NCBI GenBank assembly: GCA_014529385.2
Contig: CM043948.1
Location: forward strand, 23,734,451-23,798,450
Reading direction: 5' to 3'
Source: Adiantum capillus-veneris
Lineage: Eukaryota; Streptophyta; Polypodiopsida; Polypodiales; Pteridaceae
DNA length: 64,000 bases
The position numbers and the translations under genes were made by a program. The notes under the pieces were generated by a model that saw nothing but the letters and a program-made list of their open reading frames with translations, was not told the DNA's origin and did not search any database. Of this stretch, positions 41,384-52,529 are shown piece after piece (within the stretch, counting starts at the first letter, position 1; each line of letters starts with the position of its first letter).

Positions 41384-42900
41384 ATGGCTTCAGGCAATGA
41401 TCAGGCGACTCCCTCTGCATCTGGAGATGCGGGCTGGGATCACAACGAAGATTCAGACAGAGAGTATGGCCCGCCTTGGCCTACTTAGGCGGAGCGGCGA
41501 GAGATAGAGCGTCGCCAGTTGATCAGCGAGGCAACAATGATGATGCTCAATTTTGCCAAGGACCCGAAGATGGCAAAATATATGAACCAGACCTCTTTGG
41601 AAGAGGTACAGATGGAGTGGCAGAGAACCACAACACCACTCCCGAAACCCGCTCTCAAGAAACCTTCTGCCTCCAAGAAATATACGGAGAAGGAACTGGA
41701 GAACGTGGTTGATGCACGGATTGCTCAGCTTTTCGACGTGCAAAAGAAAGGCAAAAAGCACGGCAAAAAGCAGAACAAAGGTACTGACTTCCCGGGATAT
41801 TTGGGTCGTCAGTCGACATTCGACAAAGCAAAGAAACGGAAGAAGCGTGTTCGATTTGAAGGAGTACCCAGTTCTTCTTCTTCTTCTTCTGACAAGTCTT
41901 CTAGCTCCTCGGATTAGAGCGAAGAAGACAGAAAAAAAGCAAAAAGCGAAGCAAGACACAAAGCTTCGGAACGGACAAGAAAAAGGCAAAGAAGGCTACA
42001 TCTCGCCCAGAGACTGACAGTTCTACTGAGGACTCGTCTACAGACAGCTCAGATTCCGATGACGGAACGTTTTATGCGAACAAGAAGAATTTTTACAAAG
42101 CCAACCAGTATGACTTTCTCGAAGATAAAAGCAAGAAAGTCCGAGAGTTTAAGGAAGGTGGCCACTCGATCAAGTTTGATACTTTTCAGGATACTCAGAT
42201 GCTTCGAAGGCTTTGTCTTTTATACAGCAGTTTGACATCGCTTTCGCGGGAGGACGCTATTCAGAGCACTCCAAGATTCGGAGAGCTGCCTCTTACTTTG
42301 AGGGGAATGCTCGTACTTGGTGGTCCACGCTTCTATTAAGCAAGACTGTGCCAGTTACATGGCTGAAATTCAAGAGGCTTTTTATTTCTTCTTGGTTGAC
42401 TCAAGAGTTTGAGCGAGATATACGAGCTGCTTGGAACCATCTCCGGATGACCAAGAGCGATACAGTGAATTCTTATTGTGAAAGATTTTGGAGCTCTTTT
42501 CTACCCGCCTCTTCATTCAGAGAACAGATTGAGCGGTTTACCTTGGGTCTACCTACAGAGATCCGAGATCACTGCTTGGAACAGAAGTCAGCTTCTATTC
42601 AGGAGTTGATGAGTCATGCGAAGCGGGGCTTTGCCATTCACTCTGGCAGTTTGACCTACCCCACAGATGAGGCCATGACACAACGAGCCGAACAGACTTC
42701 TGGGAATGAAAGTAGAATGAAAAAGAGCAACCCAGAGAAAAAAAAAGGATGCACGACCCAAGCTTACTCCTGAGGAGAGAGCTTGCTTCATCAGAGAGGG
42801 GAAGTGCTTTGGATGCGGGGAACATGGACATATTTCCGCGAAGTGCCCTGATAAGGCACAGAAAGAACAGAATGATAAAGACGACGACAGGTCTGAGAGT
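41384..42900 (+). pseudogene. G2 Gag
   Basis: ATG at 41384: [20 protein letters not shown], stop (TAG) at 41486-41488, then [40 protein letters not shown], a Ser-rich/basic stretch, and a stop at 41915. The Retrotrans_gag core is at 42213-42650 ([55 protein letters not shown]). The zinc knuckle [14 protein letters not shown] is at 42805-42846. Forms particles and binds RNA in intact relatives. At least three stops or frameshifts here. Confidence 0.88.
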
Positions 42901-42999
42901 TCGAGAGCAGCTGAGGAATGTGGCAGAAAAGGCAGATAGAAAAGCAGAACTGGTACCACATGGCGTGGGACTTGCACCGAATCAAATGAATGAAAGTAC

Positions 43000-43330
43000 A
43001 AACTTTGCCGTTTTTTTTTGGGGCAAAGTGAAGGATCAGGAAGCTCTTTTGAAGGAGCCAAGGCCAACTTCTTTTCACTTGGAATTGGCGGCTCGATTTG
43101 GAACTGCGCCCGACAGACTGACGCCACAGGCGGAGGTAGTTCGACTGGCACCCGGATGGGATGTTGCCATTACACCGAGCATTGGCAAACTTCGTTTGCA
43201 ATGACAGGGGTGTTCAGGGCACGTGAGTGACGTTCTACTCGGGATCCCTTGGTACCACAAGAACTACGCCGTGGTTGACTACCGGGCCGAGAAAGCGACT
43301 TTGATAAATGAAGGGCTTAGAGATTGTACT
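43000..43330 (+). pseudogene. G2 protease remnant
   Basis: The C-terminal half is recognisable (LELAARFGTAPDRLTPQAEV, LLGIPWYHKNYAVVDY). Where D-S/T-G-A is expected, the sequence reads FEGAKANF across a frameshift, so the catalytic Asp appears lost. Inference from alignment by eye. Confidence 0.6.
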
Positions 43331-43448
43331 TGATGAACTTCAGTTTTCTTACTCATTCTTTTGGGAGAACTGAACGATGGATAAAGGTTGAATATGTTTT
43401 GACCTGAAGAAAAGAACGCCAAGATTTTTTTCTCCACGCTCATGCCGA

Positions 43449-44896
43449 TTGCTTTTGAGAGGGCCTGAAGATCATACCATTGATCTGATATCTGGAAGCA
43501 CACCACCGAATCGGCCACCTTATTGTGTGAGCCGAGTACAGAATGAAAAGATTATGAACTCAGTGAAAGACCTCTTGGAAAAGGGTCTTGTCCAGCCTAG
43601 TACTTCACCGTATTGCTCTCCAGTGTTGTTGGTTTTGAAGAAAGACGGATCTTGGAGAATGTGCATGGATTATAGCACTCTCAACGAAATCACCATCAAG
43701 AACAGATTTCCGATTCCTAGGATCGATGATATACTCGACAGGTTACAAGGATCCTCGTGCTTTAGCAGGATTGACTTGAAGAGTGGATACCATCAGATCA
43801 GGATAGCACCAGGAGATGTCTACAAGACAGCTTTTCGGACGACTTTTGGGTTATTTGAGTTTTTGGTGATGCCTTTTGGCTTAACCAATGCTCCTGCGAC
43901 ATTTAACCGGATGATGGATAGGATTTTTCGAGAGTACAGGCTATTTGTTGGCACTTTCTTTGACGACATCATTGTTTTCTCCAAGAATGAGGCAGAACAC
44001 AGAGATCATCTGTTTCAGGTCTTTCAGGCATTACGAGATCACAAGTTAGTGATTAATGCAAAGAAAAGTGAATTTTTCCTACCAGAGATACACTTTTTGG
44101 GACACATTGTGTCAGCAGGAGGAGTGCGAATGGACCCGGCCAAGATAGAGACTATCCGTGATTGGCCCGATTTGAGGAATGTCCATGAAGTTAAAAGCTT
44201 CTTGGGACTGTGTTCGTACTACAGGCGGTTCATACGAAACTTTGCAGAGGTTGCTTCCCCTTTGCATACCTTGACACAACAAGGAGTACCTTTTTCGTGG
44301 GGACCCACAGAGGTGACTGCCTTTCAGACATTGAAAGAGAAATTGACTACGGGACCTATTTTGACTTTGCCGGACTTGCAGAAGTCATTCGAAGTATATT
44401 GTGATGCTTGTGGTCGTAGTCTGGGTGCGGTCTTGATGCAAGAAGGCCATGTCATAGCTTACGAGAGCCGTTTGTTCTCTAGGCCAGAGATGACAGCACA
44501 GATTTATGAGAAAGAGCTTTTGGCGGTTATCCATGCTCTTACTCAGTAGCGGCATTTCCTACTCGGAGCGGATTTTACTGTCTTTACAGACCATCAGAGT
44601 TTGCGCTACTTCTTGTCACAGAAGCAGCTTTCGGAAAAGCAGATGCGGTGGGTGAACATCTTGTCACACTTTCACTTCCAGATTGTCCATGTGCAGGGAC
44701 AGAAGAATGTGGTGGCAGATGCTTTGTCTCGGAAGCCGTTGGTTCTGGCTATTTCCGCGATACATCATAGGAGCTTCGAGGATATGGTCGATTAGTATGC
44801 CACAGATACAAGTTTTGCAGATATTTTCACACGGATACGGGATGGGGAGACAGTAGCTGGATACTCCCTTCGGGAAGGCTACTTGATGAAATAGAC
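43449..44896 (+). pseudogene. G2 reverse transcriptase and RNase H
   Basis: The open frame 43449-44549 (366 codons) covers [42 protein letters not shown] (Asp near residue 109), [19 protein letters not shown], and the catalytic [10 protein letters not shown] (residues 170-179), then NVHEVKSFLGLCSYYRRFIR. RNase H begins at EVYCDACGRSLGAVLMQEG. A TAG (Trp position) stops the frame at 44547-44549. Beyond it are FTVFTDHQSLRYFL and VVADALSRKPLVLAI, with stops at 44793 and 44891. RT itself looks intact; RNase H is broken. Confidence 0.92.
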
Positions 44897-44897
44897 T

Positions 44898-45486
44898 ATG
44901 TTGTGCGTTACACAGCCGTTGAGGGAAAAGGTTATGACTGATTGCCACTGTCCACCTTTTACGGGTCACCGCGGCATTGCTACCACCATGAAAGGGGTAG
45001 AGAGAGATTTCTTTTGGCGGAGACTGAAGAAGGATGTGGAAGAGTTTGTGCACAGTTGCTTGGTATGCCAGAAGGTCAAGTTTGACAGGCATAAAGCACA
45101 GGGATTGTTACAGCCTTTACCCATACCCACCCGCCCCTAGGAAAGTATTGAAATGGATTTCATTTTTTTTGATCTCCCGAGAATACAGAATGATCACGAT
45201 GATTTTCCGATTACATGGCACGCCTGAGACGATTGTCTCCGACAGAGACCCCAGATTTATGAGTTTGTTTTGGAAGGCAATTTGGGAGAACATTGGCACG
45301 CGGTTGCAGTTCTCGTCATCGTTCCACTTGCAGACTGACGGGCAATCTGAGATTGCCAATTCAGTGATTTTAGATTTATTGAAGTCTTGTATCTCACATC
45401 AGAAGACTCAATGGGAAAAGAACTTACCTTTGGTTGAATTTGCCTACAATAACACGATACACTCTTCGACGGGGAAGACGCCATGA
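44898..45486 (+). pseudogene. G2 integrase with internal core deletion
   Basis: HHCC zinc finger: HCPPFTGHRGIATTMKGVER and [26 protein letters not shown]. After IEMDFIF (frameshifted), the sequence jumps across AATGATCACGATGATTTTCC to [20 protein letters not shown]. About 35 residues present in the copy at 27480-27754 are missing. SDRD and [10 protein letters not shown] are retained. A stop (TAG) at 45139 precedes the deletion. It cannot make active integrase. Confidence 0.88.
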
Positions 45487-46109
45487 GAGATTGTTGAAAC
45501 TGCTGCGAAGGTTCCATCCTTCCTGAGCTCGAAAGATTAGAAATTTGAAGCGGATGAATATTCGCGAGATTTGGATACAGCTTTTGCCAAGGTTCGCGAG
45601 ACTTTACAGAAGTCTCAAGAACGACAGAAAAAGGCAGCGGATCGCCATCGTCGCGACTGGAAACTGAAGGAGGATGATTGGGTGCTCTTACTTTTGAGAA
45701 GGCACGCCTAAGAAAGAAAAAGGGAAAGGAGAGGCTTTTTCCAAAGCTTAGTATGTGATACTACGGACCTTTCCAGATTACTGACAAGATAAATGATGTC
45801 TCCTTCCGATTGAAACTGCCAAATACTTGGAGGATTCATAATGCATTGCATGTGAGTCCCTTGAACTCTGTTAAGGGTGATGTGCCTGATGATGGGGAGC
45901 ATGATGAGCAACCCAAAGTGGAAGAAAACGAGGAGATCCTTGTTCCTGAACAGATTTTGGCACATAATGATACGAAGAAGGGTAAAGTCCGAAGGCGGTT
46001 CTTGGTTAAGTTCAAGAATTTTCCTGCATTTGATGCGAAGTGGATGGAGGAGGAGGACCTAGCAGATACTCCTCGGATTGTGAAACTTTACCTCGATGTT
46101 TTGGTTTAG
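45486..46109 (+). pseudogene. G2 integrase C-terminus and chromodomain
   Basis: ERQKKAADRHRRDWKLKEDD, then (frame change) [20 protein letters not shown], an acidic linker, and [40 protein letters not shown] to the stop at 46107-46109. The F-LVKFK...W-EEEDL pattern is a chromodomain, defining the element as a chromovirus; such domains direct integration to marked chromatin. Confidence 0.85.
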
Positions 46110-46700
46110 CATAGTCTACTCCAAACGGAACCCAGAATTCAGCTTGGCCGGAGATCTGGTGCAGTGGGATGCACAAGAGGGGAGTCACTCCACTCCTTTG
46201 TCAACAGATGCCTCGATTTTTGATACTAAAGTCACTGATGTCTCTTTGAGCTTCAGGGATACTGAGAGCTGACAGTATTCTGCTGGATGACTTTATGAAA
46301 TGGAATTCCTGATTATGATACTGATTTGTTCTTGACTTCTTGTGAGTACAGGAACTGATAGACGAAATGACTGCAGCATTTTGGTCTGATTGATCTCGAA
46401 TAGACATGGTTGCAATAGGGGTTAGTCAATCGGACATCGATGAGGTCCCGATTGGACCTAGATGTGATTGCTAGCTACATTGCCGATAAATCATGGTCTA
46501 AGATCCGAATGAATGTTGAATGTCATGTAATGTCCTGTGATGTCTGGTGATGTCCTGTGATGTCGTGTGATGTGACTGTCGATTTTGTACATGTGCTAGA
46601 TGTGTGTTCCTAGTACGTAGGTACTAACAGTCAGTGTCTGCTAAGACGGTTTATGGCTTTTGTCAGTTTTGCAGGCGTAATCGCGGTCGATTACAATGCT
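46110..46700 (+). other. G2 non-coding tail with TGATGTC repeats
   Basis: Holds an imperfect ~10-bp tandem array of the type TGATGTCCTG at about 46527-46573. Conserved inverted in G3 (CATCACA repeats near 55875-55908). No protein motif. Confidence 0.7.
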
Positions 46701-46715
46701 TTCAAGAGGGGGGTA
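46701..46715 (+). other. G2 polypurine tract
   Basis: TTCAAGAGGGGGGTA abuts the 3' LTR; primes plus-strand DNA synthesis in intact elements. Confidence 0.8.
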
Positions 46716-47275
46716 TGTCACAAAGTGATGACGTGGCGGACAGCAAAAACCCTAATTTCTGCCAGAAACCCTAAAATTCCTGCAAACCCTAATTTTTGCC
46801 AAAAACCCTAAATTCCGGAAATCGCGGAGGCGGATTATTAAAAAAAAAAATTTTTTTTTTTTTTTTTTGAAAAATGATGAGCGACGCGAATTTTGCTTTT
46901 GCTTTTTTTTTATAAAAAAAAAAGAGAAAAGACTCTCTAAGAGAGAGAGAGAACTGATGCTTTTGATTTTAAAAGCTTTTGGGGCTCTGCTTTTGGGCAT
47001 CCCTTGTAACCTTTAAATTAGTGGTGAGGGCCTCACTTCTCAGAGCATCTGGACGCAGAGTCTGAGAGTGAAACCCTAACCGCTCTCTTGTACTTTGATG
47101 ATTGATTAATACAAAAAGAAATACCGAAAGGGGCGCCAGTCTTTGGGGCCAATATCTCTAGGCACGGAACTCCGCCGGGCCAGTGCAAATCTATTGTGAT
47201 CTGTGAATTGTTTTGAAGTGGTTATTTGGTGCTGTCGCGGTTGATTCTTGACTTGGAGTGTCCAAGTTTGTTACA
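46716..47275 (+). repeat. G2 3' LTR
   Basis: Same as the 5' LTR except near 46908-46915 (TTATAAAA versus TTATTAAAA). Confidence 0.95.
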
Positions 47276-47671
47276 GGGACCTAAATGACTCTTAACTGAG
47301 CCTAGACACCCTTTTACTACTAGAATTCCAATACATACCAACTTCCCGTCTGCGGGTGAAACTACTGTTTCACACTGGCCATACAATGTTCGGCCATTTG
47401 CAACTTCAAAAAGAGGGTCTCAAAAATTAAACAAAAATCATTGGAAAGAAACCAACAACCAAGGCTCATTTTTTAAGGCTTCGGTGCCCTTCGGAGGCCT
47501 TGTAACCCTTCAAATAAGGTTTCTTTTTTAAATCCCTTTCAAATGAAGGTCAATTTTTGAGATCTCCCTTCGCGTATGAAGGGTGCCTTTTAAAATGTTC
47601 TTCAAATTAAGGGTAGCATGGCAAATTGCCCTTCAAGGACTAATAATATGCAAATGTATAATATATATGTA

Positions 47672-47674
<3 letters not shown>

Positions 47675-47740
<66 letters not shown>
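47675..47740. repeat. (TA)n microsatellite inside the hAT element
   Basis: About 33 TA units. Confidence 0.92.
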
Positions 47741-47743
<3 letters not shown>

Positions 47744-48050
47744 TAATTGTATGCATATACAATAATAAGTGAGACTGGGAGAGCACGAGTGACGAGAGTC
47801 TAAACTCTGGAGTCCAAGTCCCAAGAGTCAGGACTCAGGACTTTGAAGTTTGGAGTTCATTAAAATTTAAGGGGACCAAGGTCCAGGCAAGAAAGGCCTT
47901 GACAATGGATTGATTTGAATTTTGATTGAAGCTTCATTGAAGTCTCAAGGCTCAAACTTCAGTGAGCGCCGAAAGTTCGAAACCGAGTCGCTCAAGCCTC
48001 ACAGTGCCTCAGCTGCGCAGCTAACGCTAATGGAAAACTGAGCGTGGCAC

Positions 48051-48500
48051 ATGCTCGGGTCGCTTGCTCACACTGCCTCTGACCTCACAACTTTCTCCAA
48101 GGACCAAGAGCCTCCGCAGCTCCGCTCAGCCCTACGCAACTGCAGTCTGTGCTCACAGCTCCGCAGTCTCCGCAGTCGACTGTCCGAGCCTCCTTCATCT
48201 GCAAACTGCAGGTTGCGAATAGCAATTTTGCAGGGCACAAGGCTCCATCGGCCAACTTTCAAGACTCAAGAGCCTGCTACCTCCCCTCAGCCCTGCGCAG
48301 CTGCGCTCTCCAAGAGCCTCCCCTCAGCCCTGCGTCAGCCTTGCGCTCACAAATTTCTCCAGCCCTGCGCAGCTGCCCTCACACCTCCGAGCCTCATCTA
48401 CAGTTTGCGAATCACGATTCACGATGTTGCAGGGCACAGCTCCAGCGGCCAACTCTCAAGCCTTGTTCACAAGGCATTGCAGCCTCCATTGCGTTCTGAG
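48051..48500 (+). repeat. GC-rich leader of the hAT element with a diverged ~90-200-bp direct duplication
   Basis: TCATCTGCAAACTGCAGGTT...TTGCAGGGCACAAGGCTCCA, then CGGCCAACTTTCAAG, recurs as TCATCTACAGTTTGCGAATC...TTGCAGGGCACAGCTCCAGC, then GGCCAACTCTCAAG. CAGCCCTGCGCAGCTGC recurs in between. Local composition is far more GC-rich than the flanks. Likely promoter/5' UTR; open frames here look incidental. Confidence 0.55.
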
Positions 48501-49213
48501 GCTACCTGAGCTCCCGAGTCCCCTCTTTGCCATTTGTGAGTCGCCAATCATCGAACAAACTATCAATGTACACGTAACGCCGATTTCAATTCTTTTTTTT
48601 TTAACCCTTTGATGAACTTTGAAAAGTTAAGTTTGATTTTTTAGGCCCCTTGATCGGAAATGGAACATGTTGCTTTGTAGATTATTCAGTGGAGCGGCTG
48701 GAGCCCTTTTATTGTTGAGCTAATACTCCATAATTCAAATTCCGAACTACAGTCACACAGAGTAACATCTGTTGTATTTACTCAGTGATGGGTATTACTT
48801 TTAGTGTGATTTAAGAAAAAAAAAACAACTTGTTAACATTAGAGTTTGCATAAAGAGCTCAATAAGTTATTTTTTCCTTGCATTAGGATCCAGTTTTCTT
48901 GCCTTTCGCATTATTGGAGGCATTACTTTCACAATCTCGAGATCTATTGTCCGACATCAACGACCAAAAAAAAGACAGATAGACCAAACTTTTTAAGTGT
49001 ATTTTCATCTCTTCGAGTTGTGTGAGTAGTGAATAGCTTTGCTTCCGGCTTTTAAGTTTTTTTACATAAGCCTTGCTCATAAAAACATGGTACCTCTAAA
49101 GATTTAACTAGCACTTAATTCTTACTAAAGTTGTGCACGTTTAACTAAAGGTTTAAAAATAAAAAAATTCCTATTTTACCTTATTGAGTTTTGGATCTTT
49201 TTAACAATCCAAA

Positions 49214-51414
49214 ATGGTTCCCAAGTCGAGCAATAATGCATCTAAGCAATTGTCATTGAGCCAAGCTTTCAATTTGACAAAGAGCAGAAAGGAGGGTGAC
49301 ACGTCCCAAGTTGCCTTGCAAGTCAATTTGAATGTAAACCCCATTGAGCTTCCGAGTGAGTCGGAAGATAAGAAGAAGAGGAAAGATGCATACAAGCGCA
49401 CTTTTCTTTCTTCGTGGAGCATTAGCCATCCATGGGCTTATTCCATTATTAATAGTGATGGCATAGAGCGCGTGAAATGTACTACATGTGTGGAAGCTAA
49501 AGAGAAAGGTCGTTTTGCTAGTATTGGTGCCATAACATTCAAAAAGGGGCATTGCCTGATCATGAGAATTCTGACCCTCATCGAAATGCACTCAAGAAAC
49601 TTGCTATGTTGTCCAAGATGCCGGAAAGGACCATAGAGAAGCATGTAGAGCTAATGGTCGATGCCGAGAAGAATCGCATCATTAGCGTATTACAGGTTTT
49701 GTGGCACATAGTAGTGCATGATGCTTCCATTGAATCCTTTGAGAGAGAATGTAAGTTCCATGTGTTTATGGGGACTCCTCAGATGCCTTTGACAAATGAG
49801 TATTCTTCGTACACAAATGCAAATGCCGCAAAAGAGTTTCTGAAAGCAATGTATGAAGTTTCATGGCAAACTTTGCGAGAGGACATATACAAGAGTCCTT
49901 TTTTCTCAATCATGATAGATGAGAGTACAGACCGTCAGTATGAGAAACATCTCATCATCTATATCATGTATCTTACCAATGGTGGATATGGTGTTCCTAT
50001 GACATGCTTTGTGCGATTGGTACATGTTAGGGATGGAAAAGCCAAAACTATGTATGATGGCATTATGCAACTCTTTGTGGATATGAAATTAGATGTTAAG
50101 AAACTTGTTGGCTTTGCATCCGATGGAGCAAGCTCCATGGTGGGTATACGAGAGGGTGTAGTGGCAAAATTACGGCAAGTGGTGCCTCATATCATTTGCG
50201 TGCATTGCATTGCACATAGGGAGAATCTTGCCGTCGAGGATGCTTGTGAAAACTTTGTTGAATTCGTGCATATAGACAAATTTGCAAATAAGGTTAGAGA
50301 GTGGATTGGCCATTCTACTCTACGTAGAGAAGAGATTTGCGAACTATATGACGTGTTTCATATGAAACATTATCAAATTTTGCAAATGTATGGAGTTAGA
50401 TGGTTGTCACGCGAAAAAGTGATGATGCGCCTAGTAGAAATCATGCCAGTTTTACTTGCCGATTGGAAGTCTAAGTATCCAAAAATGTATGAAAAGGCAA
50501 CATCCTTTCAAGTACAATTTTTGATGCATTTTCTTGCAGATTTGCTTGAGCAAGTAAATATGTTGAACTTAATGTTTCAAAAAGAGCATGTAGATATTAC
50601 ATCTATTGGGCGTGAGATTGATGCAACACTCACTACTCTCTCTACGATGTACTTGGGCCATAAATTTGGAGATGGTTCCAAATGCTTAAAATTGTTTTTG
50701 AAAAATGTTGTTGCGGGTGAGCTTACATTCAAAGATGAAAATGAAAATGTAATCGGTGTTCATAAGTTGCGCTTTGAAAGCTTGCCTGGAAGTTCTAATG
50801 CTGGAACATTAGAGGCAAGTATTGAATTGGGTAGACAATTTGTAAATGATTTGTTGGCCAAAGTTAGCGAGCAATTTTTTGACAATGCACTATTTAATGC
50901 TGCGAAGTTGTTCTCTCCAAGGAATTATCCAAACGGCATACAAGATAGAGGCCAGTTTGCAAAAGATAAGCTTGGCAATCTTTGTGTTAGATTTTGCATG
51001 GGAAGTCCATCTTTCATTGATAAAGAAAGGTGTGAGGGTGAGCTCATTCGATTTGTGACATACATGATGAATTCTTATCCAACGAAGGGGCTTTTTGAGA
51101 CATGGGCTCAGTACAGTGGTGAGATAGAATGGAGACAAATGTTTCCTGAATTATTCAAGCTATTTCAAATTATTATGGTTCTCCCAGCAAGCTCAGTTAT
51201 GTGTGAACGAGGCTTTTCTAAGCAAAATAAGATCAAAAGTCATGGTAGAGCTTCACTTAGCTTGAAAATGCTAGATAGATTTATGTTCATGTCTCTATTG
51301 CCAGGAAAAATTCCAAACAAAGTGGATTGGGATGCATACTTTGAGGCATGGAAATCAATGAAGGAAAGGAGAGTCTACAAGGTAAAGAAGACTATGGATG
51401 CTCCAATCGCATAG
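49214..51414 (+). CDS. hAT transposase (BED finger, DUF4371, C-terminal dimerisation), single frameshift
   Basis: The N-terminal frame starts at 49214 (MVPKSSNNASKQLSLSQAFN) and contains FLSSWSISHPWAYSI and KCTTC of a BED zinc finger. Inside the run AAAAAGGGG (49540-49548) the frame shifts: one more base would join TFKKG to ALPDHENSDPHRN, completing the C2H2 pattern. The second frame runs unbroken for 620 codons (49552-51414): MIDESTDRQ (Asp 123), GFASDGASSMVG (Asp 191), CVHCIAHRENLA (Cys 216, His 218 and 222), GVRWLSREKV, and the dimerisation region VMCERGFSKQNKIKS...LSLKMLDRFM. It cuts and pastes the element in the nucleus. The shift may be real or a homopolymer read error. Confidence 0.9.
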
Positions 51415-52063
51415 ATCTTTGTGAAGTGCATGAGCACACTTAGGACTGCCGCAGCACTTTTTCCCCTCTTTAGGAGGTTTTTTCCCCCGGCTTGTATCTA
51501 CATCCGTCACTCTAGGGCAAGCTTCATCTTTGTCTCCTCAGTGGGTAACAATACTTTTTGGGTTGTGTGATCTTTAGTTTCTCCTTTATATTATCCATGA
51601 TTGTGTGCATATTTGCAATTGTATTTTCAATAATCTTTACTTAGCAATGCTTATGGATTGTATAGCTACTTGAGAAATAGCTTTATACTTTATGTTTTTC
51701 AAATCATTAGTTTTATCTCATCGTGCAAATTAACTCTAGAGTTTCTCTCATGATTTATAGATTTGTTTAATGAATTAATAATGTTTTCGGATAAGTATAT
51801 TTATCTATGTTACATGCTAGCGGCTATTACACTGTGTCAACAATTAGAAATAGTTGTAGTTATATCTAGCTTCATGATGGTACAAAATTCTTGGCAAGAT
51901 AATTAAAAGCGATAAATCTTTAGGAATCGCGCTACGAAGGGTGCATGATTTCTAATATAGCAAATGAAGGGTGAACGCAAAATTTGCCCAGCGCATAAAA
52001 AGGGTTAAAAATTTCCTACCCTTCGCTTGAAAGATAGGGGCCACCCTTCAAAAATGAGCCTTG
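51415..52063 (+). other. hAT 3' untranslated and subterminal region
   Basis: AT-rich; GAAGGGT and ACCCTTC motifs at 51937-52047 mirror those at 47490-47620. Confidence 0.6.
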
Positions 52064-52071
52064 CCAACAAC

Positions 52072-52529
52072 TAAGGTTAGCAGTTGCCACGTCCTCGTGA
52101 CAAGGATGGCTAGCGATCGCAGATCCAGGTCGATCCGGAGAGAGAAGGGCTGAAAATTGAAAACACTAGGGCTGATCTGCAAATCTTGGTAGCGCTAGGC
52201 CTGATCTACTAATACAAGACCAAAACGCTAGGGTTGAATGTTGCTGCAAGGAAACGCAGGCTGATCTTAGTAAAAACACTAGCTAGTTGCTCCTCCTTCA
52301 GCTAGCGCTAGCAACCTGAAGACAACTTGCTCAACTGATGGGCTGTCGGCTCTCTTTATAGGTGATATTTTTGGGGGAAGGGGAAAACGAGGTCCGAAAG
52401 TCGATGAAGCATGTCCACATGGCACACAAAGCCAGGTGACACAAGTTGGCTGGGAACTAGGATTTAAAAATCTCTTATTCCTTTCAATTTTAGGCCATCA
52501 ACCATTCTTTCTGGGTTCAGACTTCTTCT
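52072..52529 (-). repeat. H-like LTR remnant, minus
   Basis: Contains AAAACGCTAG, AAACGCAGGCTGATC, GAAAACACTAGGGCTGATC units and, on the minus strand, TATA-like CTATAAAGAGAGCC near 52355-52368. Related in style to the H1 LTR. Carries the hAT on one side and H1 on the other. Confidence 0.5.

Larger units (their letters stand above)
40751..47275 (+). mobile_element. G2: young non-autonomous chromovirus (Ty3/gypsy)
   Basis: LTRs 40751-41311 (561 bp) and 46716-47275 (560 bp) differ only at one spot in an A/T run. Inside are the primer site, gag with zinc knuckle, a ruined protease, RT, RNase H, integrase, chromodomain, tail and purine tract: the gypsy order. The frames carry many stops and a ~100-bp integrase-core deletion shared with G3. 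The left flank (GGGTA) and right flank (GGGAC) are not a clean 5-bp duplication. The left LTR is preceded by GGGGGGTA, like the internal purine tract, which suggests a recombinant left boundary. Confidence 0.92.
47460..52063 (+). mobile_element. hAT DNA transposon, 4.6 kb, TSD CCAACAAC
   Basis: Perfect 8-bp target duplication CCAACAAC at 47452-47459 and 52064-52071. Terminal inverted repeats are CAAGGCTCATTTTTTAAGG (left) and CCTTCAAAAATGAGCCTTG (right, inverse with two mismatches). Subterminal regions are rich in CCCTTC / GAAGGG motifs in both orientations. Encloses a transposase gene at 49214-51414. 8-bp TSD plus DUF4371/dimerisation domains fix it as hAT. Confidence 0.95.

Noticed and set aside
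42588-43151. Minus-strand 187-aa frame
   Set aside because: Antisense of G2 gag; no motif of its own.
46517-46580. CRISPR-like array
   Set aside because: Degenerate ~10-bp TGATGTCCTG tandem repeats without spacers, in a plant retroelement tail.
48051-48509. 152-aa plus-strand frame in the hAT leader
   Set aside because: Overlaps a second long frame, composed of internal repeats, no motif; treated as leader.
49253-49591. Minus-strand 112-aa frame
   Set aside because: Shadow of the hAT transposase N-terminus.
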